Position numbers and translations under genes: made by a program
Source of the DNA: Nigrospora sphaerica
Taxonomy: Eukaryota > Ascomycota > Sordariomycetes > Amphisphaeriales > Apiosporaceae
DNA: 64,000 bases
Direction: 5' to 3'
NCBI GenBank assembly: GCA_018287875.1
Contig: JAGVVL010000002.1
Coordinates: 6,014,001 to 6,078,000, forward strand
Shown: piece by piece, positions 1 to 11,503 of the stretch
Layout: every line of letters begins with the position of its first letter
How positions within the stretch are numbered: position 1 is the stretch's first letter
The notes under the pieces: model-generated
The model's input: the letters and a program-made list of their open reading frames with translations, nothing else
What the model was told of the DNA's origin: nothing
Database searches by the model: none

Positions 1-1626
1 CGGCACCCACTAGGAACTGTCGGACATTGCCCAGCTTCTCCTGGTATTCTTTTCCAAACACAGCAATCTGGCCGTCGTAGCGCGAGCCGATGGGCTTGCA
101 CAGCTCCTCGCTTCGGTGGGTGCTGGTAGGCAGAGACTCTAACGAGTCCAGGTACAGCCACTGCTTGATCGGGTGGAATTTGCCAGACACGGCCTTGAGG
201 ACCTCCTGAGCAGCGAGGCCACCGAACAGGGCAGCCATGGGGTTGAGGTCACCAGTCGCCTGGTAGCTAAGCTCCTTGATGAGCTTCTCGTCAAGCTCCA
301 CCTCGAGCTTCTCCTTCTCGACGAAAGCCTTGGCCGAAGCCAGAACGACAGTAGCATCTTCGTCGTTCATGGGGCGCGGCATACGGCCCTGGGCTTGGGC
401 GAACGCGTGCAAAGCCTCGAAGCCCACGTGGAGCTGCTGCGGTCGGTCGAACTTGGCAAAGTCGGACACGACAAACTCGGGTTCCCGCAAGGAGGCCGAG
501 ATGGTCTTGAAATCCATTACCTGAGGCATTTTGACCTGCTGGTAGAGGCCGCCGCGCTTGTACTGGCCAAGTCCGGACACATCGCCGATGGAGAAGGTGT
601 AAGGACCCTTCACGGTGATCTTGCGGGGCTCAGCGCCGTTCAGGCCCTCCATGCCCTCAACCTCGGAGAAGCTAACGTAGTCACCGTCCTGAAGGCCGTG
701 ACGGGTCTCGTCCAGGGCGGACACCAGACCCTCCTCGTCGATGCCAGCCACAATTCCGTTGAGAGGGTTCTCGCCCGTCGCATCGAGACAGGTGAACCTC
801 TCGCCGAAATCGCAGAAGATGGAGCCGAAGAGGCCGAAGGTGTTGGCGTTGAGGAAGTAGATGCCCTTGGAGTGGCAGTAGTCGCCGATGGTAAGCTGGA
901 GGTGGAGGGGCGTGTCGGTCAGGACGACCACCTGGTACTTGTCAAACTGCGACAAGTCCTCGGCCAGGCCGGCGGACTGGTGGATGCTGACGGGAGTGTA
1001 GGCATTCAGCTCGGCGACTCGCGGGACGGTAGCGGCATCCCTGGGCTTGCCAACATCGCTGGGTTGCAGGAAGAACTGCGACGACAGGTCGGGCAGGGCC
1101 ACGGGGGTCGGATCGTAGAGGGTCAGGCTCTTGACGCCAGCAAGAGCGATGTTCTTGGCGATCTCGACTCCCAGCCCCTTCATGCCGACGATGAGCACGT
1201 TGGAGGCGCCCATGCGTCGCATGGCCTCGTGGCCCAGGACATAGAGCTGTCGGCTGTAGAGGGATTCGTCGATTTCGGTCTTGCCAACGACCGAGTCGTC
1301 CACCTGGACGCGCGTCACCAGGTCGTCGGACGGTGGGGTCGTCATCTTGGTGTCCTGCGGACGCAGGGTTAGTTTCCGTATAGCTTCCACGATGCCTCGT
1401 GGGGCAAAGGTCGGTAAAGCGATGGGCAAGAGGAGCGCATGAAAAGGATGGATGGATGACGGGACTGATGGCGGGAGGGGAGGGGGATTGCGAAGGCGCC
1501 AGATGCAAAAGCATGCCCCGCAGGCAGGCCCGGGGATCGGATGCACCGCCGTCGTCGCTGCGCGTAAGGGCTGTATGGGCGTAGCCGCCTTGGTCGGTAG
1601 TGAGAGAGGAAGGCACTTACCGTCAT
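1..1626 (-). CDS. uba1: Ubiquitin-activating enzyme E1 (N-terminal part, truncated by window edge)
   Basis: Ubiquitin E1 adenylates ubiquitin and passes it as a thioester to E2 enzymes, in cytosol and nucleus. Exons are 1626..1621 and 1354..1 (complement). The first exon codes only Met-Thr; the 266-nt intron runs from GTAAGT to CGCAG with a CTAAC branch point just before the acceptor, and the frame is kept. About 453 residues are visible of the roughly 1,030 usual. The start of the inactive adenylation domain shows YSRQLYVLGHEAMRRMG followed by NVLIVGMKGLG. The first catalytic-cysteine half-domain follows (FTCLDATGENPLNG, then GPYTFSIGDVS). The last residues, VRQFLVGA, are the beginning of the second, active adenylation domain, so the catalytic Cys lies outside the window. 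This layout separates Uba1 from the SUMO and Nedd8 E1 subunits. A second in-frame ATG (1345) opens exon 2 and could serve as start if the short first exon is not used. Confidence 0.93.
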
Positions 1627-3284
1627 GGCTTTCTTCTGGGAGATGGGCGACTCTCCGTTTGAAAGCTTGCGCTTCCCCAGCTTGGCTTGCTTCTCTATCT
1701 CAAGCTACTAGCGCTTGAGAACGCAGGATGTGTGTACTTTAGGGAAAGGGAGAGGGTGGGAAGGAGTGGTGGGCAGCGATGGAAGCCGTCGGGTCCGCGG
1801 TCGTCGAGGGCTTGAGGGGGGAAGTATGGGAAAAGTGAGATGGGATGGGGAGGTACAAGGAGCAGTCGCCGAGAAGTAATAGTCCAGACGGCAGCTGGGA
1901 CATGTGGTACTTGCTTCCTACCTCAGTAGTAACCTATCGAGTCGAGATCCAGGCACCCAAGCAACCCCACCATACGACACGCAGGCTAAGAAGCCGCTCT
2001 CTCCCTGCCCACTTTCGCCTTCAGGTCTGGCTATGTACGGGCTGGATAGCTGGGACTGGAGAGGGGCGAGGGGCTCCTCTCCTACTGGATAGCTGCTGCT
2101 ACTGGCTCTTTGGCCAGGCTCCAGCTGTCTACAGCCCCAAAACAACGGACCCTCCCTCAACTCCAATGACGTCCATCCCGTCCCTTTCCGCCCGGCACTG
2201 GATTTGTAAGACGGGCACCCCAGTGCAAGCTGGGAGGAGAACCCGGTAGATCCACGATACATTAGACATGTTCAAGTACTCCGTACTGGCATACCCAAAT
2301 GCCTAAGTAAGTGCCTTATGTGCACATTCAACGGCCTGTACTGGAAGTGCACCATTTAGTGGCAGGCGTTGAAACCCATCTTACTGCCCGCCAATCTCAG
2401 CAGAAGCTACATAAACTGCCTAAGTACTTCTTAGTTCTAGTCTTTGACAAGTACCTCGAGTCTCAGGAATTCATTGCCTGGCCTAAGGTTCCTCCCCCCA
2501 ACCAGAACAGGTTACATAATTGGGTCCTGTTTAGCCCTGAGGACCCGAAGCAGCAATGTGTACCTCATCTGGTGGCCGTGTGTACCTGAAGCCCCAAGCA
2601 AATAGCTATGCGAACATCATACCAGCTTGTAGAACATGCCACAATCGTAACAAGCATGTCACAAACTGTTTACCATACAGGAGCAAATCCATCACAAGGC
2701 AAAACGACTTGGAATCTGAACTTCTGACTTGATTTTCTTGCCACTTTTCCTCGCTTTACTTCTCCTCCGTTCTGCCTGCCAATCTGATTAATCCATCCTA
2801 ATGTTGGGACCCCAAGCCAGTGCACATAGTCAACCAACTTCCATCCTCAAAACTAGACCGTTCTGGATTAAAGTCTTCGGTCCTTTCCATATGCCTTCGC
2901 ATTATGTATGCGCCAACATCAGCAAGTTGCAGCCGAGAAAATTAGCAGAGAAGATGGGCACTCTAAACCCCCAAACCCCGGCTCCAGGCTTCTACTGCTC
3001 GTCCATAGCAGAAAGCCCTGCGCTCCCCAAACCAGGAACCCCCAAAACGACGCGACGGACTCTTCTTAAAGATCGTGTGTGGGTATCATAAAAACCAAAC
3101 CATGTCTGCCATTGCAATGCGCCTGGAAAATGAGTGTACGCGAGTCCGCTGCCGCCTGATATGTCATGCAAAGAGTGCTGTGCCCGCATGGGCCATAACG
3201 AGTGCCTTGAATCGTGATAGTCGTGAAAAGAGTGACGTGGAATCGTAAGTATAGAATAAGACATTCAAACATTAAGAGCTGGAA
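1627..3284. other. Intergenic spacer between uba1 and the wall glycoprotein gene
   Basis: The left part is the uba1 promoter and leader; the right part is the 3' flank of the glycoprotein gene. Open frames here are short and show no recognisable domain or convincing exon structure. A TACTCCGTA element lies at 2277-2285. I see no gene. Confidence 0.6.
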
Positions 3285-6200
3285 TCAGAAGACCAAGAAG
3301 ACGGCCAGAATCGTTAACGAGAACGATCCAAGGCCGGATCGCATCGCGAACCGAGGTATCGCTGCTGCCGGTACCGGTAGAGAGCTGCTTGTAGTTGTGC
3401 GGGGGGGCTCGTTAACCACGGTGCTGGTGGCACTGGATGTGACAGTCGGCTTAGGAACGCTACTCTCACTTGCTTCCGTGGCTGCTGTCGTAGGGCTAAC
3501 GATGCTTGTGTCGGGAGAGCTGCTAACGGCACTAGTCGCAACCTCGGAGGCGGCTGTGCTGCTGGCTTCACTGCTTCCGCTTCCCGTGGATGTGCCGGTA
3601 CCCGTCGCGATGCCACCGCCGCCGCCTTCAGCAGCGCTGGTAGCAGCACTGGTGCCGACAAACGTCCCAGTCCCGGTGCCACTTGCGGTACTAGTGTCTG
3701 TTGCGATACCAGTAACAGTATCAGAACCAGTGCCGGTGGCAGTAGCGGTAGCAGTAGCAGCAGTAGTAGCAGTATTGGCATCGGTCGTGGGAGATACGGT
3801 GCTGGTAGATTTCAAGCTGGTGGCTGGGGGCAAAGAGCTGCTGATCTGAGTGGGCGCTGAACTGCTGCTTTCCTGCGAGGACGGCTGTGGACTCGGCGAG
3901 GACGGTTGTGGACTAGGCGAGGTGGTGATGGCGGCGTCCGAGGACGAGATGGGGACAACTGTGCCGCTTGCCGCCGGTCTTTGCGAGGTGGTCGTCTGTT
4001 CGGGCAAAGTATTGACAGCACTGTCAGCCGGAGTGCCAGAACTCACGCCTCCAGCCTCGGTCGCGTCGCAGAATGACAGGTATTGCTCAAACGCCGACCT
4101 CGTCGACACATTGCTGCTAATAGACTGGCCAGTGTTCCTTTTCTTGATACAGGCGTTGCAGGCGTCTATTGTAAGCTTAAAGGCCGAACCCTCCCTGCAA
4201 AGGGCGGGACTCCTGCCCTCCTTTTGAGCTAAAACGAACGCATTGTTACAAGTTGCGAGGCATGGGGATGGAATAGTTGGGTCCCTCTTGAATATGGGGC
4301 TAAACTTCACGTGTGTCGAGCGTTTCGCGTACGTCGGTACGGCGGCGGCGGCTGATGAGGACGTCCTCGGGGGCCATTCGGTGATTGATGCTTGTGATTC
4401 CCAGTTTCCAGTGGTGATAGTCCGGATGGATGGATACCCGGACGCGTCTGTACAGTTTTCCTCGATGATGTGCTCGTAGAAGATATCGTAACTCAGACCG
4501 AAAGCCTGCGGTGGAAGGTTGAAGTAACCCTCCGTGAGAGGGTAGTAGGCTGTTTCGTTTTCTGGCCACGTCGTGGGCTCAAACGGCGGCGCATCGATAC
4601 AATATGCCTGGCTGGGACAGACATACTCCTTTGCGGGAGGCTCGGCCCAAATATCACAACCAACTGGCTTCGGCGGGGAACAGACCTTTCCAGGTTTGCA
4701 ACCCCATGTCAAGTCCGAGGAGACATTGTAGGCCGGGGCGAAAGAGACCACGGGGTTCGTGGGCACCGGGCAGATGGAGTCTGTAACAGTGACAGGGGGG
4801 CGGATAACGGTGGCCGTGGTCGGCGGAACAGTGACAGTGACAGGAGGGTTGACGACAGTGGCCGTGGTAGGGGGGATAGTGACGGTGACAGGGGGGCCGA
4901 CAACTGTCGCTGTGGAAATCAACGTAGTGCCAGGCAGCGTAACGGTGATCAGAGACGTTCCTGTCGTGCCGGGCAGCGTAATAAGAGAAGTCAGGCCAGG
5001 CAACGTGATCACAGAGGTCGGGCCCGGAACCGTCGTGAGGGAGCCTGGTAACTGTACTGTGATGGGCGGGCTAACCACCGTTGTTGTAAACACCGAGGTT
5101 GTGCCAGATAGCGTCACCGTGACCAGGGACGTTTCCGTGGTACCAGGCAGCGTGATCACAGAGGTCGGGCCCGGAACTGTTGTGAGCGAGCCTGGCAGTT
5201 GAACTGTGACGGGCGGGCTGACCACCGTTGTTGTCAACACCGAGGTTGTACCAGACAGCGTAACCGTGACCAGGGACGTTTCCGTGGTACCAGGCAGCGT
5301 GATCAGAGATGTCGGGCCCGGAACTGTCGTGAGGGAGCCGGGTAACTGGACTGTAGTAGGTGGGCCGACCACGGTCGTTGTCAGCACCGAGGTCGTGCCA
5401 GGCAACGTTACAGTAACAAGTGATGTGACGGTAGAGCTCGGCGGAACCACAATTGTCGTCAGGATAATGGACGTCCTTTCTGGTCCCGTTACCGTGACTA
5501 GTGATGTTTCCGTGGTGCCAGGCAACGTGGTAAGGGAAATAACAGTGGACGTGACATATGAAACAACGGTTGTGGGTGGCACAATAATGACCGAGCCAGG
5601 CTCAGTGATTGTCGTGGTTGTTCCGGGAAGTGAGGTGGTGTAGGTCGTACCCGGCTCTGTGACCGTTGTCGCTTCCCCAGTAACCGTGGTTGTGTAGGTC
5701 TTGCCTGGCTCAGTGATTGTCGTTATGGTGCCAGGAAGCGAGGTCGTGTAGGTGGTCCACTGGGTGGTAGTGACAGGTGGGAGAGTGAGAGTGGTTGGCG
5801 AAACTGAAATAGAAATCTCGGTCGTAGCCGACACCGAAATCTCAGTTGTTCTCTCGGTCGTCGCCGAGACCAAAATTTCGGTGGTTTTCTCGGTCGTGAC
5901 TGAGACCTGGGTCTGGGTGACGGGAGGCAGGGTTACCGGAGGTAGAGTCACGGCTGGGAGTGTGACCGAGGTTGCCGATACTTGGACCTCGGTTGTTGTC
6001 GTTGTCACTGGCTTCGTAGTTACCGTCGTCTCTGTAACGGTCTTCCATTTTGTCCTGACAACACATTCTGGACCCGGCTTGGGGCAGTAGTCACCGTAGC
6101 ACTTCGGGGCATACGTTGAGCCGCCAGCACAAACTGTGACAGTGGTTGGGTACGACTATAATCGAGGTTGTCAGTGTCTGGGGTTTCCTAAACGTTCCTT

Positions 6201-7170
6201 TCTTAGAACTCACCTTCGTAAGAGTCGTAGTTTTAACCTGTGTAGTAACAACGGGGATCGGCGTCACGGTGACGCTATGCAGTGGTTAGCAAAATAAAGA
6301 GCACTGGGGAAATGGGCGCGCCTACGTGTCCCAGTTCGTCGTTGCACTCGTGGCGGTGACGTATGAAGTGGTCGTATCACTACTCAAGCTGTCAGCAAGG
6401 CTTTCAAGAAGCTTTATGAGGAAATCCTCTTACTGTATAAATGCAGAGATGACGGTAATCTCTCTCACAGTGCAGGTCTGCGTTTCTGTTGCTCGCGGTA
6501 GCGTCTCCGTGACTGTATCAGTAATCGTCGAGTTCTGGGTGATGGTGACTCTGTCGGTAACCGTCGAATGCTGGGTGTCAACACTAGTGATGGTGACATT
6601 GTGTGTCTCGGTGCTCGTGACGGTGACGCTTTGAATGTCGGTCACAGTGACTTTGTCCCGGTTGGTTTCCTTTGCGGTGACGGTGAGGGTAATGGGCTCA
6701 GGAATTGAAGCACAAGCAGACCCAGATATGGAAGAACGGCTGGACACACTTGACTTGCTTTTGACAGACGACGACGTGGTTGCAACAGATGTGCTCTTTG
6801 AAGACGTAGATATGGTTGTGGTAGGGATACTCTCCGATGACGTCGAAGTGGTCGAAGTGGTCGAAGTGGGTGTTTGCTTCGAAGATGTCGAAGTGGTAGT
6901 GACGGGGGTACTCTCCGAAGATGTTGAGCTGATCTTGGTGGACGAGCTTCCCACGATGCTCGTACTGATCACAATCCTCGAGCTGACAGATGTTGCAGGG
7001 CAATTTGCCACATCGGAAGAGCAACTAGTGATCGTATGCCATTCTATACTCGTGACCGTGAGAGTAGAGGGAAGCTCATCGGGGGGGTAGCCATCTTGTC
7101 CGTTCGCTGCTCTCGTGAATAGAGCGACGGACAGGGCGGACAGAGCCCACGATGACTTTGCTAGTAGCAT
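3285..7170 (-). CDS. Thr/Ser-rich repeat glycoprotein, probably secreted and GPI-anchored
   Basis: Predicted 1,243-aa cell-surface protein; specific function unknown. Exons (complement): 7170..6434, 6388..6326, 6274..6214, 6155..3285. Each intron has GT..AG ends (the second has CTAAC 14 nt before its acceptor) and phases match. It begins with a signal peptide (MLLAKSSWALSALSVALF, cleavage near ANG-QD). A Ser/Thr stalk and then a Thr/Val/Pro-rich region (about 330-745) follow, with units such as LPGTTETSLVTVT and PPVTVTVPP. Three near-identical 49-residue units lie at about 521-667. A cysteine-containing region (about 748-985) includes CLATCNNA and ACNACIKK, then a Ser/Thr tail and a short hydrophobic C-terminus (SFSLTILAVFLVF) that fits a GPI signal. 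Proteins of this build in filamentous fungi are often annotated as PT-repeat or glycoprotein X-like. Likely heavily O-mannosylated. Anchor and surface location are inferred. Confidence 0.85.
5014..5454 (-). repeat. 147-bp tandem repeat, three units, inside the glycoprotein gene
   Basis: The phrase GTCGGGCCCGGAAC recurs with its unit starts at 5014, 5161 and 5308, exactly 147 bp apart, so each unit codes 49 residues and keeps the frame. The first two units are nearly identical; the third decays towards its far end. Shorter, more diverged related blocks flank the array on both sides. Confidence 0.85.
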
Positions 7171-10100
7171 GACCGTCGACGACTCCCAGCCGGCCGCCGG
7201 TGCTGTGCCGCGAGTGCGAAACGGATGGAAACCTGTTTGGGCGGCTGTGTGGTGTATAACGAGTGGGTTCGGCCCAAGGCTGATGAGAAGAGTCGTGGCA
7301 AAACCGTTTACAGGCTGGGACTTCCCTCTTGAGCGTATATATGCTCAAGATAGTAGCTCGATCTGATATTTGAGCCTCCCCGTAGTTTGCCTCGTCTCGC
7401 AGCCACTACGGCTTTCTTGGCAGGTCTTCCGCAAGGGCTGTGAGAGGGATCCAGCTAGCGAGATGAGCCGACCGAGTCACAGATGACGAGCCACCACCGT
7501 CTAGTAGGGAACAAAAGAAAGGGAGATGAGAAAACATAGGAAGCCGAGTCTTGCAGGTTGGGGGACAGGCAGAGGTGGGTAGGGCTGGCTGAGTGCGTGC
7601 CAAATACGAGCGCCGTGGTACCTAGTACGTTGCTGTGAGCGACCAGCACTTGAGCTTGGGATTACGCATGGGAATTTGGGCTTCCGTATAGGTTACATGG
7701 TCCGGCACCCATGTAGCCATGCAGAACAGATGCAACCAGGGACCCCTGGAGGCACATACAGATGGTACGGGTCCCCAGACGACTATGCGTGGAGCAAGAT
7801 GACTGAACGCCCAATTTGGGAAGCTCGCCAACAGCTCGTGGAGCGTACAAGGTGTTTGCCCAGACTCAACTCCGGATGCGGCTACATCTCTCAATTCTTT
7901 TGTCACCAGGCAAGGCTGTAGAAAGCATCGGGTGTTCTCAAGATAGCTACCTTTATAGCAAGGTGGCTGCAGCTAAAGGCCAAGAGACGCCTGCGCTCAG
8001 GAGGTTGTGACGATACCAACGGAGCATGCCTCACTGACTTCAGCTTTGCAAGCCATTGCTGGCAGAGGCGGGCAAAAGTGCGCATTAGCTGTGTTGTGGA
8101 TGACAATAGTACGGCCACAACGGCGCTGCTGTCTTGTAGCTGCCCGCTCAAGATCAGAGGTCTAGACCAAGGCGGTGGATCGGAGGATCCAGAGGCGCGA
8201 CTGCAGGGTCGAACGAGGTGTAAGCTGGGATCCACACAAGATGGCAGAGGCGTGGTGGTAGGTTGTGCCCGAAAGCGCGCCGAGCCCGACCTTTGTCGGG
8301 AATTAATGCGCGCGAGTATATAGTATGCGGCTGGGTAGCGTTGAGCGAGCGGGATACCGCGGTCGTCACGCGGGCAAGACTTAGGGGGCCGGCGGAGGCA
8401 CAGCCAGCCATGTCGGCGAAGTCACAGATCTCAAGACGACTGGACGGAACGGTCAGCCGGTGATTCTATGTCGTCTTAGGTCAGCATGGTACCTAGTTGT
8501 AGCAATGGCTGTTGGGGTCCAGTGGTGCCAGCCAAGCCGGTATGTGCCCAGCGTTCTTTTCCGTCAAGATGGATGGGGCAGGTCGCCGTGGCCCGATCTC
8601 GTCTGGGCCGCTTTTCGACGGAGCGGTAATCAACACTCATCGATTCGGGAAATAATTGTCAGTCTTTGCAGCCATTTCATCAGGACATGGCCGTTCGTGC
8701 AGGAACACTGCTGCCGGTCCTGTGTGGTCGCAACCACACTTCTCGCCGCCCGGTACCTACTTCTCTGCCGCGTACGCCTAGTTGTACATGACCCGGGTGG
8801 CTAGAACGCTGCACGGCGGACAGCGTGTGGTGACACGATGACGAATGGATATCGATTACTTGTATCTGCAATCTAGAGCGAGGGTTGGTTGCCGGGTGAA
8901 GGAAGGCTGGGAAGCGGCGCAAGCCACGGCAGCGACCACGGGAATCACATTCCGTCCGAACATCTGGACTGGCCGTGGCCTCCCTTGCATAGGTCAGTCG
9001 CCGGGTATGGGATGTCGATTCTCTCCCTCTTCCCCCTCCCAGGCTGGGTGGCAGACAGGCAGATTCCATCTCAGCTAAGGTTGCTAGCAGGGATCGCCGG
9101 CGGGGTAGCTAAGAGGGGTGGCTGTATGCACCGCCCACGGCTGATTTGCCCGGTTCAGATATGAGTCGCGGGATGGCACGCTCGCGATGCACTGCTTCCC
9201 CTCCACGGTAAGCGGGGATGCTGCAGCTGGCGGCCCACGCCCACGGCGCCGAGATAGGCAGACGCGGCCAACACATCGAACGTGGTGGAGGAGGCGGAGG
9301 GTGTTTTTAGTGCTCACCTAAGTCGATTTCGCAACATGGGCCCAATCATGGATGCGCACGACTCAGCCTCGCACAGACACATGTGCAACACTGGTGTCCA
9401 TGGCCTATCCTAAGCACCTACATGATTTCGAAGCAACGAGGAGCTCAGGGGCCCTTAATTGAACCGTTCTTGCTTCGGGGGCACAGCGTCGCGTGTTGTG
9501 CGAGAAGAGGGGGGGGCGGACGGGAGGCTTTGGACGTGCGGGTAAGGACAGGCAGGAACCAACCCAGAATCGTGGTGAGGTCAAAAATAGCTACAAATGT
9601 GGGGACTGCGCACATGGGATGGCATCTGGAGCTTGGGGTGTTCCTTCCCACGCTGGGCATCCTAGCTTGCCAGCTTGCCTTGCATTAGGTTAATAGTTGT
9701 ACTTGCCTATTTCTCTCCTTCCTTCACTTGACAACGGACAAACAAGCAATAGGTACTCCGTCTCACTTCCTAGCTCCTGCTATCCTCCCATCGTTGGGTG
9801 TACTGCGCACACAACGTAGGCTGTATGACCACATGCCCAGCCCAGTTATGTCTCTTGGCCCCTTCAATGCCTGTCGATGCGGGCCGAACGGTCGACGGTA
9901 CGGGCTTCCATTGCTAGGTAGGTGTGCATAGAAGTACTATACGTATCTGCGTATATCAGGCCACTTAGTCCATGATTGGTCAGAGACTGGGAGGTTCCCT
10001 CTTGGGAGAGCTCATGTGGGTCACCCACCCCTCAGATGGTGCGGGTGGGTAACGTCCCATCCATCTGCCTCAGTCGAACAGCGGTGACCCACTAATGAAC

Positions 10101-11503
10101 TCTTCTAGGGTTCCTGGTTGTCCGGTGTTACTTCTCTCGGCTACGGATCACACAATATCTACGTCTCAATTCGTACGAAATCACCCCGTTGGATCCCATC
10201 CCTGTCGCCGTCGATACTACTATATAGCTGGCCGTGCTGGGGTTGACAGCGACGCTAAAGGCCCACGTGTGCCATCCTCCTCTGCCGTGATCTCACTTCT
10301 CACTCTTAGCAGGGGATATGGTCCTTGAGACTTTTGCGAGTTGAGATATCGATCGGTCAGGACAGCCTACACCCAGCTCTTGGGAAGAATGGCAATTCTC
10401 AGGTAGCGAGGCCAGTTGTCAGATTACCCTGGCCCTTCTTCGCCCAGCCACCTGCAGGCCGGGTGAGCCCAGCCAATGGTATGTGTGACGAGCTGTGCAT
10501 CCTATGCAGGTGATCCGGACGGTCGTACGGATACGGTCAGGATCCAGCCTCGTCGTTGGGTGGGCCATACGGAGGGGCGCACAACCTTCGCCGTCCTGTG
10601 TACCTAGCTGTACCGTCACCACATCGTCCTGGTTGCTTACCGTCACTCATTCTCAAGGAACCGGCCTGGCTGCTTGGCTGCCGGGTACGACTGCCTCAAG
10701 GCACCGTTATGGCCTCCTTGCCCATTCCTTGTTTCTGGCCCGTTCGGGACGGTTTGCCGTGGAAACGGTCCCTTGTGCGGAATCCAGCCCAGCCCACCTT
10801 AGACGCCGATTTTTCCATCGTGGTGAGGCTGAGAAGACCGGCCTGGCTCTTCTTCCCCTACGAGAGAGACTAACCGGTCCGAGCCAGCGTGAGACACCAC
10901 CACATTCTGTGTGTCTTTCAATTCTGTAAGCCGAGTGCTTTTGTCCATTTCGGCGGGTCAGATCTTACGGCCCTGTCTGTAACCGAACATCTCCCATCAA
11001 CTAGATTACTGTCTCCGGGAACGATCAACGTGGCAGCGTTGCCATTGGACAAGTCGGAAAGCACAAAAGTCCTCTCTATATTGGCACATTGTATCTGCAG
11101 CACCAACCACTACGATTTGCCCCTCAGCATCGAGCTTTTGCCACTCGCCCTCATCTATCCCTAGTCACGCGGGGGCCTAGACTCGTCGAGAGCGCCCTCC
11201 CGTCTACCGTCAACCGACAAAGACATCTTCAGCAGAATTTCCAAATCTGTGACCGTGTTGCTTTCATCTATTCTGACAGCTGGAAGGCTCCTGGACAAGC
11301 CGAATATCTGACAAATCGGGTTTGGACTCGGTAATGACCACACATTCCAGTCGTTGACTGGGTAATCTTCGTGCTCCCGACGGTACCCTACCATCCCTCG
11401 CAGGACATCAGGCACCCCCGCCATATCCCTGTGATGCCGTGAGCCTCGCACCTTGTTTTCTTGCTTCTACCATCGCGAGCTCTTTGCGGCTCCTATCCAC
11501 GAC
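7171..11503. other. Long gene-free divergent spacer (4.3 kb)
   Basis: Separates the divergent glycoprotein and kelch genes, both coding for surface proteins. All open frames are under about 150 residues, overlap each other on both strands and lack domain features or matching splice signals. A TACTCCGT element lies at 9754-9761. No transposon open frame, terminal repeat or RNA gene was recognised. Confidence 0.55.
7336..7342 (-). promoter_or_regulatory. Possible TATA box of the glycoprotein gene
   Basis: TATATAT about 166 bp upstream of the ATG at 7170, inside a near-palindrome GAGCGTATATATGCTC (7331-7346). Position fits a core promoter; no other support. Confidence 0.4.

Noticed and set aside
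173..1372. 399-codon open frame on the plus strand
   Set aside because: Antisense to uba1, whose minus-strand frame has clear E1 motifs; the open antisense frame follows from GC-biased codons.
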